DNA of 64,000 nucleotides from Reticulitermes lucifugus (GCA_026260175.1 JAKCWW010000350.1:31027-95026), one strand, 5' to 3'; positions 1 to 11,590 are shown, counted from the first letter of the stretch. Notes: generated by a model not told the origin, from the sequence alone. Translations and numbers: made by a program.

Positions 1-118
1 TATCCTCCCATCTACGCCTGGGTCTTTCAAGTGGTCTCCTTCCCTCATGTCTCCCCACCAAAATCCTGTATGCACCTCTCTCCTCCCCCATACATGCTAC
101 ATGCCCCACCCACGTGCA
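1..118 (-). mobile_element. LINE fragment, C-terminal end of reverse transcriptase ORF
   Basis: The reverse strand stays open through this stretch and reads as the tail of an insect non-LTR retrotransposon polyprotein: a W[19 protein letters not shown] segment, then [14 protein letters not shown]. The same region, better preserved, lies at 60756-60880 and aligns base by base with few changes. The catalytic domains would lie outside the window. Two positions differ from the sister copy inside the GRP motif (P to H, G to E), which suggests a dead copy. Seen: the two-copy alignment and the translation. Known: this tail is common to endonuclease-reverse transcriptase LINEs of insects. Confidence 0.85.
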
Positions 119-2019
119 ACGTTTTTAGGAATTTAAAAAATGCTCTTGTAAGTTTTCAGATATGCTGTTGGCCCGTTCAAAAACTAAACACAACAGGTGC
201 CGTAATTTTATAATAAGTCGGTTAGACTTAAACTCAGCAGTTCTTCAGAACCGTCCTCGGTTATAGGCATTGTTTATGCTAATCTGTATTTTACTGTTCC
301 TACAATGCCGTTGTAGGTTTAAACTGTTTTGAGAGTCGCATGTGACGTAAATTTACAGCTACAGTGACTAGACTATGACCTGACCGACCGAGGAATTGAA
401 GTAGGATTTCCGGCAAGTGCAAGAAAACTTTTCGGGTTTCCAAACCTCCATCTAGTGCCAAGGTTAGAAACGTTGGAACTATATTTCCAGTGGACAGGGT
501 TCTCTTGAATTTTACCTTTTCTCCATAGACGTTGGTGAAAGAGGGGAGGACGTACTTTATGAAGAGACTTAGCTCCAAACAACACACACTATGAACGATT
601 TTTATAGTGTCCCACCGTTTTCCCCAAGCACAGGATCTCCCGGCCTATCTAGGCAGTCTCTGGTATAGAGCTGCCGTACTCATGGATACTGCAAAAGGGA
701 TCCCTGTATTTCAGCGGCATTTATGTGGTTTTTATTAATTTTTTATTCAAAATGTAGGAAGGATTATGATTTTCTCAGTAAGTTAATTATCACTGTTAGT
801 CAAGGATCTGCACTATACTGCATTTCATTCTTATCACAGGTTCAAACATCGTTATAGCTCAGACACCACACAACAATACTTTGTGACAAACTGAAGATTA
901 AGTCTCTGTTTTTCAGGATATATAAGTTGGTTAATTAACCCAAGTCCTTTTTGGTTACTTCACGTACCATCAGATTTAACATTAAGAAATTATACATTCT
1001 GCCCACAAAGTGCCTTTGTATGTTTTATACGGATCTCAGAACAAACAGCGTCTATATCTCTACATAGCATGAACTGACTGGTTTTTATAACTGAGACGCA
1101 GTGTGTTTACTGCGCGGTACGGATTACATCTTTAAATATACTTTAGGTTAGTCTTGGTCTTTAAAGGTTTAAATAATGTCGGAGTCAAATACGGTGCTAA
1201 CAAGAATATCTGTTTGAACATTTTGAAGGAAGCAATTATCAAATTGTTAATTTTATTTGCCTGATTGTAATTCTTCTCCACTCAGAGCTTAATTAGAAGG
1301 TTGTCTCATTTAGGTTTAGTCCAGGAATGCAGCGGTCTCTCAATGACTCTGTTCCTCGACATTTCTCGCGTTCCAGTACTTGTCTGTCTGCCTCTCTCTG
1401 TTGCGCTCGTCCAAGTACACACAAGATTAAGTTTCTTCTATCTTTATTATTATTTTTGTGTCTAATGCACATCCTTTTCTCTTTCTTTCTCCACTTCAGC
1501 CCTGTTTTTTTAAATATGTGCGTATCTTATTTTCATTACCATTGTATCTCAGGGCGCTAGAGCTTTACTACGAATACGACACCTATTCTACAACTGAAAT
1601 CTCATCTTTTTTTGTAGTGACATGTCCTAAACAGTTTATTTATACCCCATTTCTAAAATTTAATTACCTTCTAGGACTAATTTAAAATCAAGATAAATTT
1701 TGTTAATGGTCTGAAGGGTATAATTCGCTGCCATGTGACAGATTTAACGTCTGTAGTAACCATGAATTTTTCGACTTCAGCTTGTGTTGATGTGGATGAT
1801 TAAATTGTGATTTATGACCACGTCGTATCTTGTTTGCAAGATTATATTAACGGGGCTCTGAAAGCTGGTCTGGTACAGTGAACTCTCTTGAGATGACATA
1901 TTATTTGTCTTGAGTGTGGCAGTTTGTGAAACAAAGGGAGTAGAGCATAACATGCATGCAATAGCATAAATCTAAAGTTATTGCATCCAAAATTTCCAAA
2001 AATAGAATAATGCAGGAAT
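119..2019. other. Unassigned, AT-rich non-coding stretch
   Basis: No recognisable gene. Short open frames on both strands (up to about 95 codons, for example 300-587 on the minus strand) have no recognisable motif. Bases 440-497 resemble the 3' body of the third SINE group (compare 14060-14105 and 48238-48275), but the match is short and uncertain. Confidence 0.5.
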
Positions 2020-2195
2020 CCACATTTCCGCAAATCTAGGAGCCACCTAGAACTTCGAGGCGCCATAAGGGTGACATCAAACAAGCTCTGTACTGCGGAC
2101 CCGCAATTCTGGAGTGATCTCTGAACGTCACTGTTATCTGGCGCTTTCTGCTTGGTATGGGGGTCACCCGGGATTTGGGTACCCCTGGTATAATG
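2020..2195 (+). repeat. Dispersed repeat family A, copy 1
   Basis: The stretch shares an ordered series of blocks with 51510-51655 and 63640-63835: a 'tctaggagccacct' block, a 'gcgccataagggtgacat' block, a central 'ctg-gga-ccgcaa' block, and a terminal block reading roughly 'gggtgacccgggatttg-gcacccctggt'. The three copies are diverged but collinear and in the same orientation. A 148-codon minus-strand frame (1842-2288) overlaps this copy and is taken to be fortuitous. The element type is unknown; I see neither a tRNA-like head nor terminal repeats. Confidence 0.6.
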
Positions 2196-2285
2196 TATCA
2201 TTAAGTCTGTCTTCGGATTATTATGATTTAACGTCAGTTGGCAACCGCGATTTACAAACACCATATTGAAACCCAAATGTTCAGT

Positions 2286-2350
2286 CACGTGGTCAGGACA
2301 GCGGCTTCGTACTCGAGAGTGCCTGAGTTTACATCCCGGTGCCGAGATAG
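2286..2350 (+). mobile_element. tRNA-like SINE head fragment (group 6)
   Basis: Resembles the tRNA-derived head seen on the minus strand at 25183-25260: a 'ggtcaggacagcggctt' segment followed by a decayed B-box reading 'gagtttacatcccggtgcc'. No body or tail is recognisable, so this may be a truncated copy or an independent tRNA relic. Confidence 0.3.
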
Positions 2351-2574
2351 AATATCGTGAAAGGGTTTTCGTGTATTTCTTTAGTACTTTTAGAAAGTGC
2401 CACGATATTACGAAATTAAAATTGCCTTTTAAGGGACATTAAAATAGGTATATTGGTCTGAATAAGTCTGCAGGTAGAGAGAAATATCCACTTAACATGT
2501 GTTTGAAAATTACTTTATTGTAGAGGTTGTCGTTTCTTAGAAAAATTCATCCAAATTGATCAAATTAACATTGC

Positions 2575-2711
2575 ATAGATGTTGACTATATCCCCTTTAA
2601 CTGAATATGAACAATAAATATACTCGAAACTGCAAATATTGTGAAGATGCTGTTGACTCTATCCCCTTTGACTGAACATGAACAATAGGTATACTCGGAA
2701 CTGTAGAGTGA
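2575..2711. repeat. Tandem duplication, about 71 bp x 2
   Basis: A unit containing 'atcccctttaactgaa' and 'gaacaataaatatactcg' is repeated with an offset of 71 bases (landmark 'gttgact' at 2581 and 2652). The copies differ at a handful of positions, so this is a local segmental duplication rather than an active satellite. Confidence 0.85.
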
Positions 2712-4120
2712 GGAACTACCAAAATCTCTGCAAAATGTTATCTTGCTGCGGGTGTGGCTCTGGATTCTTCGTTTATCAACGAGAGACACCATTCATCAGT
2801 ACAGTTTACTTCATTTTCTGTCCTTTAAAATGTTTAAAAGAACGAGACGGAACACAGGAATAAAAACGCTGACCGAAAATACAATAACCTAAACTGCTTG
2901 ATTAAGTCTACGCGGCCGGGTTTCCGTTACGACACAGAACACAAGAAAAGGACGTGAGGCATCTCACCGGCTGCAGACATTCCGCTCTTTGCCAGCGGAC
3001 CGCTTGCCACAGTTGACGAAGTTTGTAGACAAAAAGCGGCCAGCATCTTGACCGAGAGGAATCTGAAACTCCGCAACTGACAGATTTATTATTGACCAAA
3101 TGATGACCACTGAGGGGGCAACTTTCTTTGCTCCTGTTGTTTATCGTCTTATTGTTACGGATCTCGGGTACAATCACAATCAAAATGTATCATACAAGTA
3201 GTATTCTGGTGTTCTTTTGTCGTTTGTTTTAAGACCCTTTTAATATCTGGGACTGCGTAGCATCGGAGATAAGATGGCAGGTGAAGAGTGTTGAATTAGA
3301 ATGAATTTGGGAAGAGGCTCTCGTGGTCTAATCGAGGTGGTCTCTTGGTCTTTGCTTGGAGGACTGGGGCAGGGAACCTGAATACGAGTCTAGTCTTATT
3401 GTTACTGACCCACAATTTGGCGTTGATTATTGTTTTATTTAAAGAGTTTTCTTCTACTGCTTCTATTATATAATGATGAGTGATTCATGATTGATTAATT
3501 TAGTAGGAAAATGGAACAACGCAGTAGTGTCCTGTTTCTAACAAAATATTCCGACAATTAGCCCAGTGCCATAATAAGGTGGTTAATTTAAATCGGTATT
3601 TTTAAGCAGTACTCAATATTTATTGTTTCGGAAAAGTCTTCAGAGCTGTGCCTGTATACAAATTTGTTTGTTCACTAGTTTAGGATATGTTAGAGTGATG
3701 TCAAAAGTGTATGCCTATATATATCTACTATTCTGTAAACGTTTCTGACAGTGCATATTTCATTACGTCTTACTTATGTCAGGGAATGTACACTGTGTTT
3801 TTTAGTATACCGTATATTATTTTTGGGTCCTGACTCTACTCTGTCTGTGACAAGCAAGCATAAGGTCACGGGAGGGAAACGACGCCCGAAAAGTTGTGAA
3901 TGTTTGGTACAAACACGTGAAATGTCAAGAACACCTCATTTGAATGATATTTGTATGTCTGCTAGGTATCTTCCATTACATCGCACTCTGATGCTGAAAC
4001 TTGGTTGCTCTCAAGAATGTAACGTGAATGTGGACATTCCCTGATATTTACATTTAATTCCGTTTTTACTGGAAGTACCCTGCAGTCACTGTAATACTTA
4101 ACACAACTCATAGGCTTATC
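2712..4120. other. Unassigned non-coding stretch
   Basis: No recognisable gene or repeat. A slightly GC-richer island at 2910-3180 is open on the minus strand for 91 codons but shows no known motif. Nothing supports an exon here. Confidence 0.45.
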
Positions 4121-4162
4121 TTGGGGGGGGGGCAAAGGGGGGCAAATGCCCCCCCCCCCAAA
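4121..4162. repeat. Homopolymer G/C inverted repeat
   Basis: A run of 10 G (4123-4132), a second G run (4137-4142) and a run of 11 C (4149-4159) lie within 40 bases, flanked by 'tt' and 'aaa'. The G and C runs can pair as a hairpin, and the G runs could join a quadruplex with the G tract near 4237. Run lengths may be affected by sequencing or assembly error. Confidence 0.8.
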
Positions 4163-4977
4163 TATTTTTTCTACCTAAGAAGTCTTTTTTGGCTACTGAG
4201 TTAAAGAGGGACAAATAAAAAATGGGGTTGAGAGTGGGGGGGGAAAGGGGTGTATGTATATTAAGAACTGGTTCAAACCATACTTCCCTCTCCTTCTAAC
4301 TTGACTCCTTCGTAAATCAAAGTACCTAATACCCATGGTCGCTTGTGCCATCATATGTTATTAGCTAAGTTACGCCTATGACACAACCGTTCCTTTCTCT
4401 TTTCTGTATTGCCATATTTTACACTTCCAAGCTTTCGACAGTTGCCATCTTTCTCTATAGGTACGAGGTAAAACTTTGTACTAACAGGGCTGGAACAGAA
4501 GTGATTTTAACAAATGAACAAATTAGGAAAAAAAAAAACCAGGGCATCAATTCGTCCTCTTTTTCCTGTAATGGAGAGCAGAGTGCAGGCAATCACATCT
4601 ATATCTTTAAAACATTACAGAATGACACAATGTGACATGAATCCGCCTTCAAAGAAAGCCATCACCAGGCATTTTTAAAATACTTAACGAAAAAAATGTT
4701 CACCTTCATACAACACATTGAAACTGTTTCTTTTATACGTAGTTGAGATCTGAACTTTACAGTGCTCTACATGTTGTAAAAGCCGAAGCCAACTGAAGGT
4801 AAAAAAGGGCTATATATATTATTAAAATACATTAAAATCGTTATCAAGTACTTCAAATTGAATGGAAGAGTTTTCTTAATAAAGAGGCATCGAGGGAAGC
4901 TGTCAGTAATCGAAAATGATTTTCGTTCGAATACCTGTATAATGTTTATAATCAATGTTAAAAGCAAAGGAAGTAGC
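4163..4977. other. Unassigned AT-rich stretch
   Basis: Contains a further G tract near 4237-4250 and AT-rich sequence. Open frames are under 90 codons and without recognisable motifs. Confidence 0.45.
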
Positions 4978-5470
4978 ATACTTCAAATTAATTTGAAACA
5001 AGGGTGAGCTGGAGACGTGTAGTTATTATTTTCTCATTTTATACACCCGCTTGGAAGTGTGTACTGTAAGTAAAAATTTAAAAAAGGCGCAATATTCTTT
5101 ACAACAAGTATGTAAATATTCACAGTAAAAGAAGTATCTTAGTTTGAATTAATTTTAAAACCGGGCGTGTGCTGGAGAGTTGTAATTATTAATTATTTTC
5201 TCATTTTTCTTAGCGCTTGGAAGTATGTACTGTAAGTAGAAATTAAAATGAAAATTGTAAATTTTTTACAAGTATGTAAAATTTACAGTAAATGCATTAT
5301 CATATTTTGAGTTAATTTTGAAACCGTATGTGCGCTGGAGAGTTGCATTTATTAATTATGCTCTTATCTTATCCAGTCGTTTGAAAATATGTAAGCTGTA
5401 AGTAAAATTAAATATAAGCACATCCTAAAAGTTATTTCTAATACATATGTAAATATTAATAATTCATATG
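4978..5470. repeat. Diverged tandem array, about 163 bp x 3
   Basis: Three head-to-tail units start near 4978, 5139 and 5303. Each carries, in order, a 'ttgaattaattttgaaac' start, a 'gtg-gctggagag' block, a 'ttattttctcatttt' block, a 'cttggaagtatgtactgtaagta' type block and a 'caagtatgtaaatatt-acagtaaa' type end. Units differ by many substitutions and small indels, so the array is old. It could be a relic satellite or an internal part of a larger element. Confidence 0.85.
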
Positions 5471-6725
5471 ATTTAAAAAAGTTTGGTACTTACGTAGAAG
5501 TAAACAAATCTAATATAACCCTCATGTTAACTAGGAGGCCACCTTTCACTTTCTTTTATGGAGCAGTACTGCAGGGTAGCGTGCACTGTCTAGTTAGGGG
5601 AAGGGGGGAGTTTTATGTTTGTGATGACTTCAAATATTTCATAGGGGCCAACCGTGAACAAGCCCTGTTTTTGAGACGTAAAATTTACGTCCGGGAGGAT
5701 ATTTTTTTTTAAAGGCAAAATTGTCCGGGGCTTAAACAGTCGATCTTGCCACAAAGAAAGGTAATAATACAGTGTTTCAGCTTTATTACAGCTCATGCGC
5801 GAAGAACTCTTCTTCCCGGGGTTCATCTATGCGGAGTAGAAGATTTGAACTCTCATGAAAAATGCGCTCTCAAGGCTAAGTGTAATTACTTCTTGCCACA
5901 TTACTTTTAGTCTATCCTTCCAAGTGGTCTCTCATATTACTGCGATTCCTCTGCATTTTCGAATGTCCTTCAGTCATTTCACCATTGCTATTACTGCAGG
6001 AGCGGAGAACAATGAGGACTTTTATGGTTGAGGATAGGCGAAGAATACAAAGCGGTGGCAGGAGGGAGAAATTTGCGAAGGCCAACGACAATTGCACTTG
6101 ACAGTTTAATAAATACTGAGGCAAATGTACCCTATTGCAATTTTTTGCAGAATATTACGTTGTTAAGGTCTTTAAGAACACTCTCACGTTTACATCGAAA
6201 CTTCAAAGAGGAGAGGTTTTGAGTTTTATCTAAGAAAGTTAGTACTGCTGACTTCTTTTCCTGGAGTCGTAAAAAATGTATTCTAATAATTATGGAAAAT
6301 AAGTTTTAATAATTAAAATGCTTATCCATTTTTGTCGTGTCCCATGTAAAGAAACGTATAGTAACACTTGGCGGAAAGTGTACAAAAGTTCTTCTGAAGA
6401 AATCATTATTAAGGACCGGCAAATCCTTTTTTACCGGGATATCCTATTAAGGTATCCTATTTTCCAGTTTTTCCTTCTCTGTTACTGTGGTCTCTGTTTT
6501 TAATACGAAGAGAAATATGAGCAGGCCCAGTAGTTGCTTAATCTTTAGGGACTTCCCACTTCGTACATCACGACAACCCTTTATTAGAATATTAATTTTA
6601 TGTTGGGAGTGGGGGCGAGATTTTGTCTGATATTTGTTAGCCCTACTTTATTATTATTTTATTTGTTTATTTTTTGCATCGAATTTTAATTCTTTCTCGT
6701 TGTGAGATACTGCTGTTCTCAAAAA
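5471..6725. other. Unassigned non-coding stretch
   Basis: Several short open frames of 60-78 codons overlap on both strands (5524-6222) with no recognisable motif. I see no repeats shared with the rest of the window. Confidence 0.45.
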
Positions 6726-7187
6726 ATGCCAAAGCCCAAGTCCAAAATCACACAATATTTTCAGAAAAAAAATTTTCGGTTTTACGGAATGTCCGTAATG
6801 AATTCGAAGCTAATGCATAGTTTGTCTTCAAGGTACAATTGTACCAGGTGCTAATAAAAAAAACTGTCAGACCTGCAGGCACATGCAGAATCAGCAAACA
6901 GAATGTTCGAAGTGCAAGAAGTTCATCAGTGATATCGAGACAATTCGTGCTACCAGTCTCAAAAAGTGTTGAAGCAAATGCTGTTGACGTACATTAGAGT
7001 AATACTGTGTGAAGTACGACTGCGCTTGTGGTCTAATGAAGAAACTTTGCCTGACTCAGAAACAGCCCACAAATTTTCAAGCAGGTTGTCTTGAAACTTT
7101 GTAACAACCATTAATATTGTTTTACACCAACCAAATGTACTTATTTATTTAAAGAACATTAAATATTCTTTAAAACATTAGATAAAC

Positions 7188-7233
7188 ACCCCAACATATG
7201 TTTCGGCTTATCGATAAGCCATCTTCAGGGGGT
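7188..7233 (-). ncRNA. Hammerhead-like core in left arm of foldback 1
   Basis: Read on the minus strand: ACCCC, CUGAAGA, one extra U, a perfect hairpin GGCUUAU...AUAAGCC, GAA, AC-AUAU-GU, U, then GGGGU. The order matches a hammerhead: stem I (ACCCC with GGGGU), CUGANGA core, stem II, GAA, a two-pair stem III closed by A15.1-U16.1, and cleavage triplet GUU. The extra base between CUGAAGA and stem II departs from the canonical core, so activity is doubtful. Confidence 0.4.
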
Positions 7234-7475
7234 GTCATGAAGAGTGTTAAAATGTAGCTTTAAAACTTTTTAAAACTACAAAAGCGACACTACAATCAAT
7301 AGTGAGGGTGATGACGGTATATTTGTAAAGTGTACAATCATTAGGAAGTGCTTTTTAAAACGCATTTTTTCACATACTAAGTGGTGAAAGAAAGTCTAGT
7401 GAGATATGGTGATGATTATACTCCTCAACAGAGGACCAATATGTGTACGTGTTTTTAAAAACAAGCAGTTGTGAC

Positions 7476-7521
7476 ACCCCCTGAAGATGGCTTATCGACA
7501 AGCCGAAACATATGTTGGGGT
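7476..7521 (+). ncRNA. Hammerhead-like core in right arm of foldback 1
   Basis: ACCCC (7476-7480), CUGAAGA (7481-7487), extra U, GGCUU (7489-7493) pairing with AAGCC (7500-7504), GAA (7505-7507), A-C-AUAU-G-U (7508-7515), H17 = U (7516), then GGGGU (7517-7521) pairing back with ACCCC. This is the same layout as the left-arm copy, with one loop substitution that breaks the inner part of the stem II hairpin. Resemblance to the minimal hammerheads known from Penelope-like elements is inference. Confidence 0.4.
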
Positions 7522-8780
7522 TTTTATCTAATATTTTAAAGAGTATTTAATGTTCTTTAAATAAATAAGTGCATTTGGTTGGTGTAAAACAATATTAATG
7601 TTCAAAAAATGCACGGTGATATTAAAATAAAGTTCGTTTTTGTAACAACCGTTCTGCATATACTGTGAGAACCGAATCGCTGAAACTGTTCTATAGTTAC
7701 TTGACACTTGACATAAAATCTGTGTCACAATGAGGCAGAATGGCCGTCACTTTTTGCCGTAGCAGAAAGATTGTACAAATGTTTCCAGGATTTAAGTCAT
7801 TTTTTCCTCTGTCAATCAAAATATTATTTTATAATTAGAAGTTTATTTTAGTTTATTTTAAAGCATTTTCAGTGAAATATTTTTGTGGCACATTCACTCT
7901 TTCACGGTTATGATTCCAAGAAACGTAGAAGCACTGAAGAGACGAGGAACATCTGTAACCGAAATGCAGTCAATTCTTCACACTGTTCAGACATCACTTG
8001 TTAGCAGATTAGCTTCGAGATTTGTGTCTTTCAAAACAAAATATATGCTGTAACATTTGCTGGAAGATGGCTGTGAAAAGGAGTGCAAGAAGTTCTAACA
8101 TCACGTTGAAGAACTTTAAACTTTTGAGAGTATTTGAATACGCATACACACGAAGCAGTAACTCAAATTGTCTATTTTTCATTGCCTCAGCTTAAATGAC
8201 ATGATATCGTGGGATGATTTGCACCTTACAATTCAATATGTTCTGTCCAAAAGCTTTGATATTGGAGACGCAAAATGTTTTTGTGGTCACCTTAAAAAAT
8301 ATATAAAAGAAAATGAGAAAAATTCAGAGATTTGCTCTCTACTGTCTCACGAAAAATGTGCAGTATATTTTAGTACAGGTTACAATGGTGCCAGCTACAC
8401 TGAAGTATTAAAGTTGGTGCAATTTTTGTTGTGACGTTTCTGCACATAATGGGAAAGTAGCGAATATTTGTGGCAATGCAGTTAATGGAAAAAAGAGAAG
8501 GAAAGAGCTATGTGCTGAATAAATGAACTGTGCAATGCAATTTGAAGAATGTGTCATGTTCAAAATTTCACACTTATAAACATGACATACCTGCACTTTT
8601 CAAGCCGGTTCAACTGAAAATATGGTTGGACATAAGTTACATTTTAACAATAAGCCGTGCGACGAGTTTCTTATATATCTCAGGGACGTTTTAAAGAAAG
8701 CAAACAATTATTGCAAAATGCCCCCGTTTTTCTCCAACATATATGGTAACCATGAAGAACACACGCCTTTGAAGTGGCTG

Positions 8781-10388
8781 CACTGAGAGTAAATGAAATA
8801 AAGGGAATTGTCACAAAATCCTACAAATTCGGTGCTAGTAAATTAGTGGTTAGAAATGGAGGCGTGCCTCTTAATATGGTGAACCAGACATATTTTAATT
8901 CTTGTATATTGTCTGTAAGTCGCTTTAAACTCATTTATCTTGTCCATCTTAATTCAAATATTCTTCCTCTCCCATCTTCTCCTTCGTACTGCTTCAAGCT
9001 TTTAAATGGCTACTTTTTATTATTGTTTGATGTTCATTTACACAATACAAACAACGTACACAAAAACCAACGGAAGATCAAACACCGTGGCCTCTTCTAC
9101 TTATAATCTACATTCACCAGTAGACCAATATGACAAAAAAACTGCTATGTCGGCTGTAGCAAGCCAGCCAACCAGTCGGTCGGTCGTTATTGTAGCAAGA
9201 CTGGAATTGCCGCACGTGTTGGATGATGAAGCTGGGATCCTGCTGCCATCTGTCTGTCTTCCAGTCAATTAACAGTTAATAAGAGATACACAAATATTTA
9301 GGTGGTAAAACCGCGAAATGATTTTAGTTTATGGTTTGGACTTACTTAAATGAGAAACAATCTGCATGAATGTGGCGAATGTTAGTGATGAAAAGTTAGT
9401 GTGAATCTGTCTTCCTTACACAGACCTCCATTGATGTGTGTCTCTAAAGAGACTGTTTGTGTGTGTAAACTGCAGGCACTGAGCTGTCTTTTGTATCAAT
9501 GCCCTCAGCACACTTTTGTTTATATTCATAGGATAAATCTTGTTTTGTAGAGCAAGTGTTGTGTGTTTGGTTTGACAGATAATGAACCACACTGGCTATT
9601 TGCATTAGCGTCAGTCATGTTGAACAAAACGCTAAGCATGCCAAATCAGGGTCAGCGTGTGTGTTTGACGTTACAAAGACGTGAGGCTGGAATACCAAGG
9701 CCAATTTTGAATGACAGGCGAAGCTCTCAGGTCCATAAACAGGTACTCCAATAAGGAAAAGGTAACGGAATTCAATGCCAGTGCATCTAGGTTGGCTGTA
9801 CTAAGTGAGACAATGTGTACCTTTCGTCCAGGTGAGTGGTACCAATGGCGATTACTGCGCTAAACGGATCAAAACTGTTCTGTTGTTTCTCAATTAGACT
9901 CACTAATATGTCTGAAGTAACTTACATATTCCTTATTCCTATGGTCTACCCTGGCCTCCTTTCAGAGACTTGCCTATTCTTCATGCCTATTTATTCGATT
10001 TTGTCCTCCCTGTCTTCACTTTCATCTCTTCCAAATCATCCTTTACATGTCAACGTTTCTGCCGATGATGCCTCACTATTCTCCACAATTCCAGCAATCG
10101 CAGGCTTCACCTTTTCACTTTTCTTCCACATTTTGGCTTACGTTACAAACTGGTTAGCTAACCTTTTTGATTTATTGTAATTACATCCCTAGCCACTTGG
10201 ACCCTTTGTTTTTGATACATGCTTAATTACTGGTTCGTAAAATTTCCTTAAATATTTCCCACACCTTTAACATTACCTTATCCTTTTTGGTCACGGGCTA
10301 TGTTTAAAGACACGACGATACTTTGCAGCTGATTTAAAACACTGCGGTCTATGAGGTTCTCTCACAGCGGTGTTGCTGAAGATTCAAG
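8781..10388. other. Unassigned; short open frames only
   Basis: Open frames at 8774-9106, 9006-9272, 9563-9754 and 9836-10180 (up to 114 codons) have no recognisable domain. The last is rich in hydrophobic residues, as AT-rich frames often are. A CAG followed by gtgagt at 9831-9838 would be a good splice donor, but I find no convincing acceptor-exon pairing upstream. Confidence 0.4.
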
Positions 10389-10495
10389 TGTTCTGGAATG
10401 TCATGCCGCGTAGACTGGTCAGTAGTTAGCGGCGTGTTTTGAGGATGGTAGTGCCTTTATCTTCAGGATCAAGTAGAGCAAGAAAAGTCATCTCG
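10389..10495 (-). repeat. Family B (GACGTTTCG/GAAACGTC) repeat, diverged copy
   Basis: Collinear with 54748-54830 and 23805-23910: 'ttctggaatgtca', a 'gactggtcagtagtta' block, then 'atcttcaggatcaag'. The central 'gacgttt' box has decayed to 'ggcgtgttttg'. The copy is single, without a partner arm. Read on the minus strand, it carries the decayed hammerhead-like core of this family. Confidence 0.5.
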
Positions 10496-11179
10496 GACTG
10501 TTTGACTCTGCAGATGAAATCACTAGGTTCTTTGTAACATTCCAGAAAACTCGAATTTCTTATTTAACATTTTTTTTGTGTATTTCAATTTTGTATTCTG
10601 CTCGTCATTCGAATCTTGAAGCACAATATCACAATTACTTCTACAACTTTATTTACTTACCAACTTAATTTTCTCATACAACAGTAGACCAACATTTGAA
10701 CACCGTAAACTCTTCAAGAAAAAGTACATCAAAATTCAAATCGTCTTTAAGTTTGGATAAGTTCCTCAGAAGTAAGTAAGGGATTTACAGACTCTTTACA
10801 ACCTGAGTTTTGGCTCTATTATTGTCTATTTATTTCTTCATCCTCTCTGTGTTATACCGGCGACAAGAGACTGTATTTTTCCAAAGACTGCTTACCATAG
10901 AACCGGGGTTCATAAACTTTACAAAATCTAGGAACAACTTCAAAATTCTACCCTCGACGTTGCTGAAATGAAGAAAGTTCCACAATTATAAAACAAATAT
11001 TATAAAATATTATAAAACAAATATTAAGCGCCACTGTACAAAACTTGCGTACAGGATTTGTGCACCCCTACCCTACCATAGAAATAATATTTCCTATATG
11101 ACGTCTGTTTCAAAGTTCTTAGACTTTTGGCCTGTACACTGGTACCTTTCAGCGCAGAGAATTGTTTCTTCTTGTCAAA
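10496..11179. other. Unassigned non-coding stretch
   Basis: No gene. A short direct repeat, 'aaaacaaatattataaaat', occurs near 10989-11025. Otherwise AT-rich with no open frame above 60 codons. Confidence 0.45.
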
Positions 11180-11590
11180 ATGCCTCCCTGCCATTCAGTC
11201 TTCTCTCACTACCTCCCTGCCCTTTCCACTCTGATATTGCCTCCCTGCCACTTCCTCTCTGACCGTATTTAATACACAGCCTCCCTCGCTCTTGCAGTCT
11301 CACGTTAGCTACCACACTACCACCTCCATCTCTGACATTCATACGTCATAAACTGAATCTATGCCACTTCCTCTCTGACATTCCTACTTCCTACACTGCC
11401 GCCGAACCACTTCTTCCGACATTCATACTTCATACACTTCATGCACTGCCTTCCCCAGCTTCGTGTTTGGCACTCATACTTCAGACACTTCCTTCCTGCC
11501 ACTTCGTTTCTGACGTTAGTCTTAATATACAGCGCCCCTGTCTCTTGCACCTTGACATTAATTCATGGTATACTGTCTCTGCCACTTTCA
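11180..11590. repeat. Degenerate pyrimidine-rich minisatellite
   Basis: A unit of roughly 35-45 bases built around 'ctgccacttcctctctgac' and 'attcatacttcatacac' recurs with many changes and length differences across about 400 bases. Strand asymmetry is strong (pyrimidine-rich + strand), which opens frames on both strands (for example 11359-11550 and 11441-11706); these are not taken as genes. Confidence 0.7.

Larger units (their letters stand above)
7110..7638. mobile_element. Foldback element 1 with long inverted arms
   Basis: Arms of about 129 bases (7109-7237 and 7472-7600) are near-perfect inverted copies around a 234-base centre. A 12-base direct repeat, 'tttgtaacaacc', lies at 7098-7109 and 7639-7650 and would be the target-site duplication. 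Removing everything between the copies rejoins the two halves of the surrounding transposon-like relic. About 38 bases on the right lie outside the inverted arm but inside the direct repeat, so the exact element ends are uncertain. Each arm carries a hammerhead-like core, listed separately. No coding capacity. Confidence 0.8.
6726..8780 (+). pseudogene. Decayed transposon-like gene, split by a foldback insertion
   Basis: Starting with ATG at 6726, the frame reads MPKPKSKITQYFQKKNF and continues, after a frameshift, with an F-RNVRNEFEA segment and a C-x2-C-like segment (NCQTC, then CSKCKK). This layout recalls the zinc-finger N-terminus of hAT/BED-type transposase genes. After the insertion at 7110-7638, open pieces continue on the same strand at about 7900-8030 (IPRNVEALKRRGTSV) and at 8168-8434, separated by stops and frameshifts. 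Family assignment is inference at low confidence; no DDE/RW motif or hAT dimerisation motif is visible. Long stretches with the same coding sense and many lesions fit a dead mobile gene better than a host gene. Confidence 0.4.

Noticed and set aside
1842-2288. 148-codon minus-strand frame
   Set aside because: It overlaps repeat family A, and other copies of that repeat do not keep the frame.
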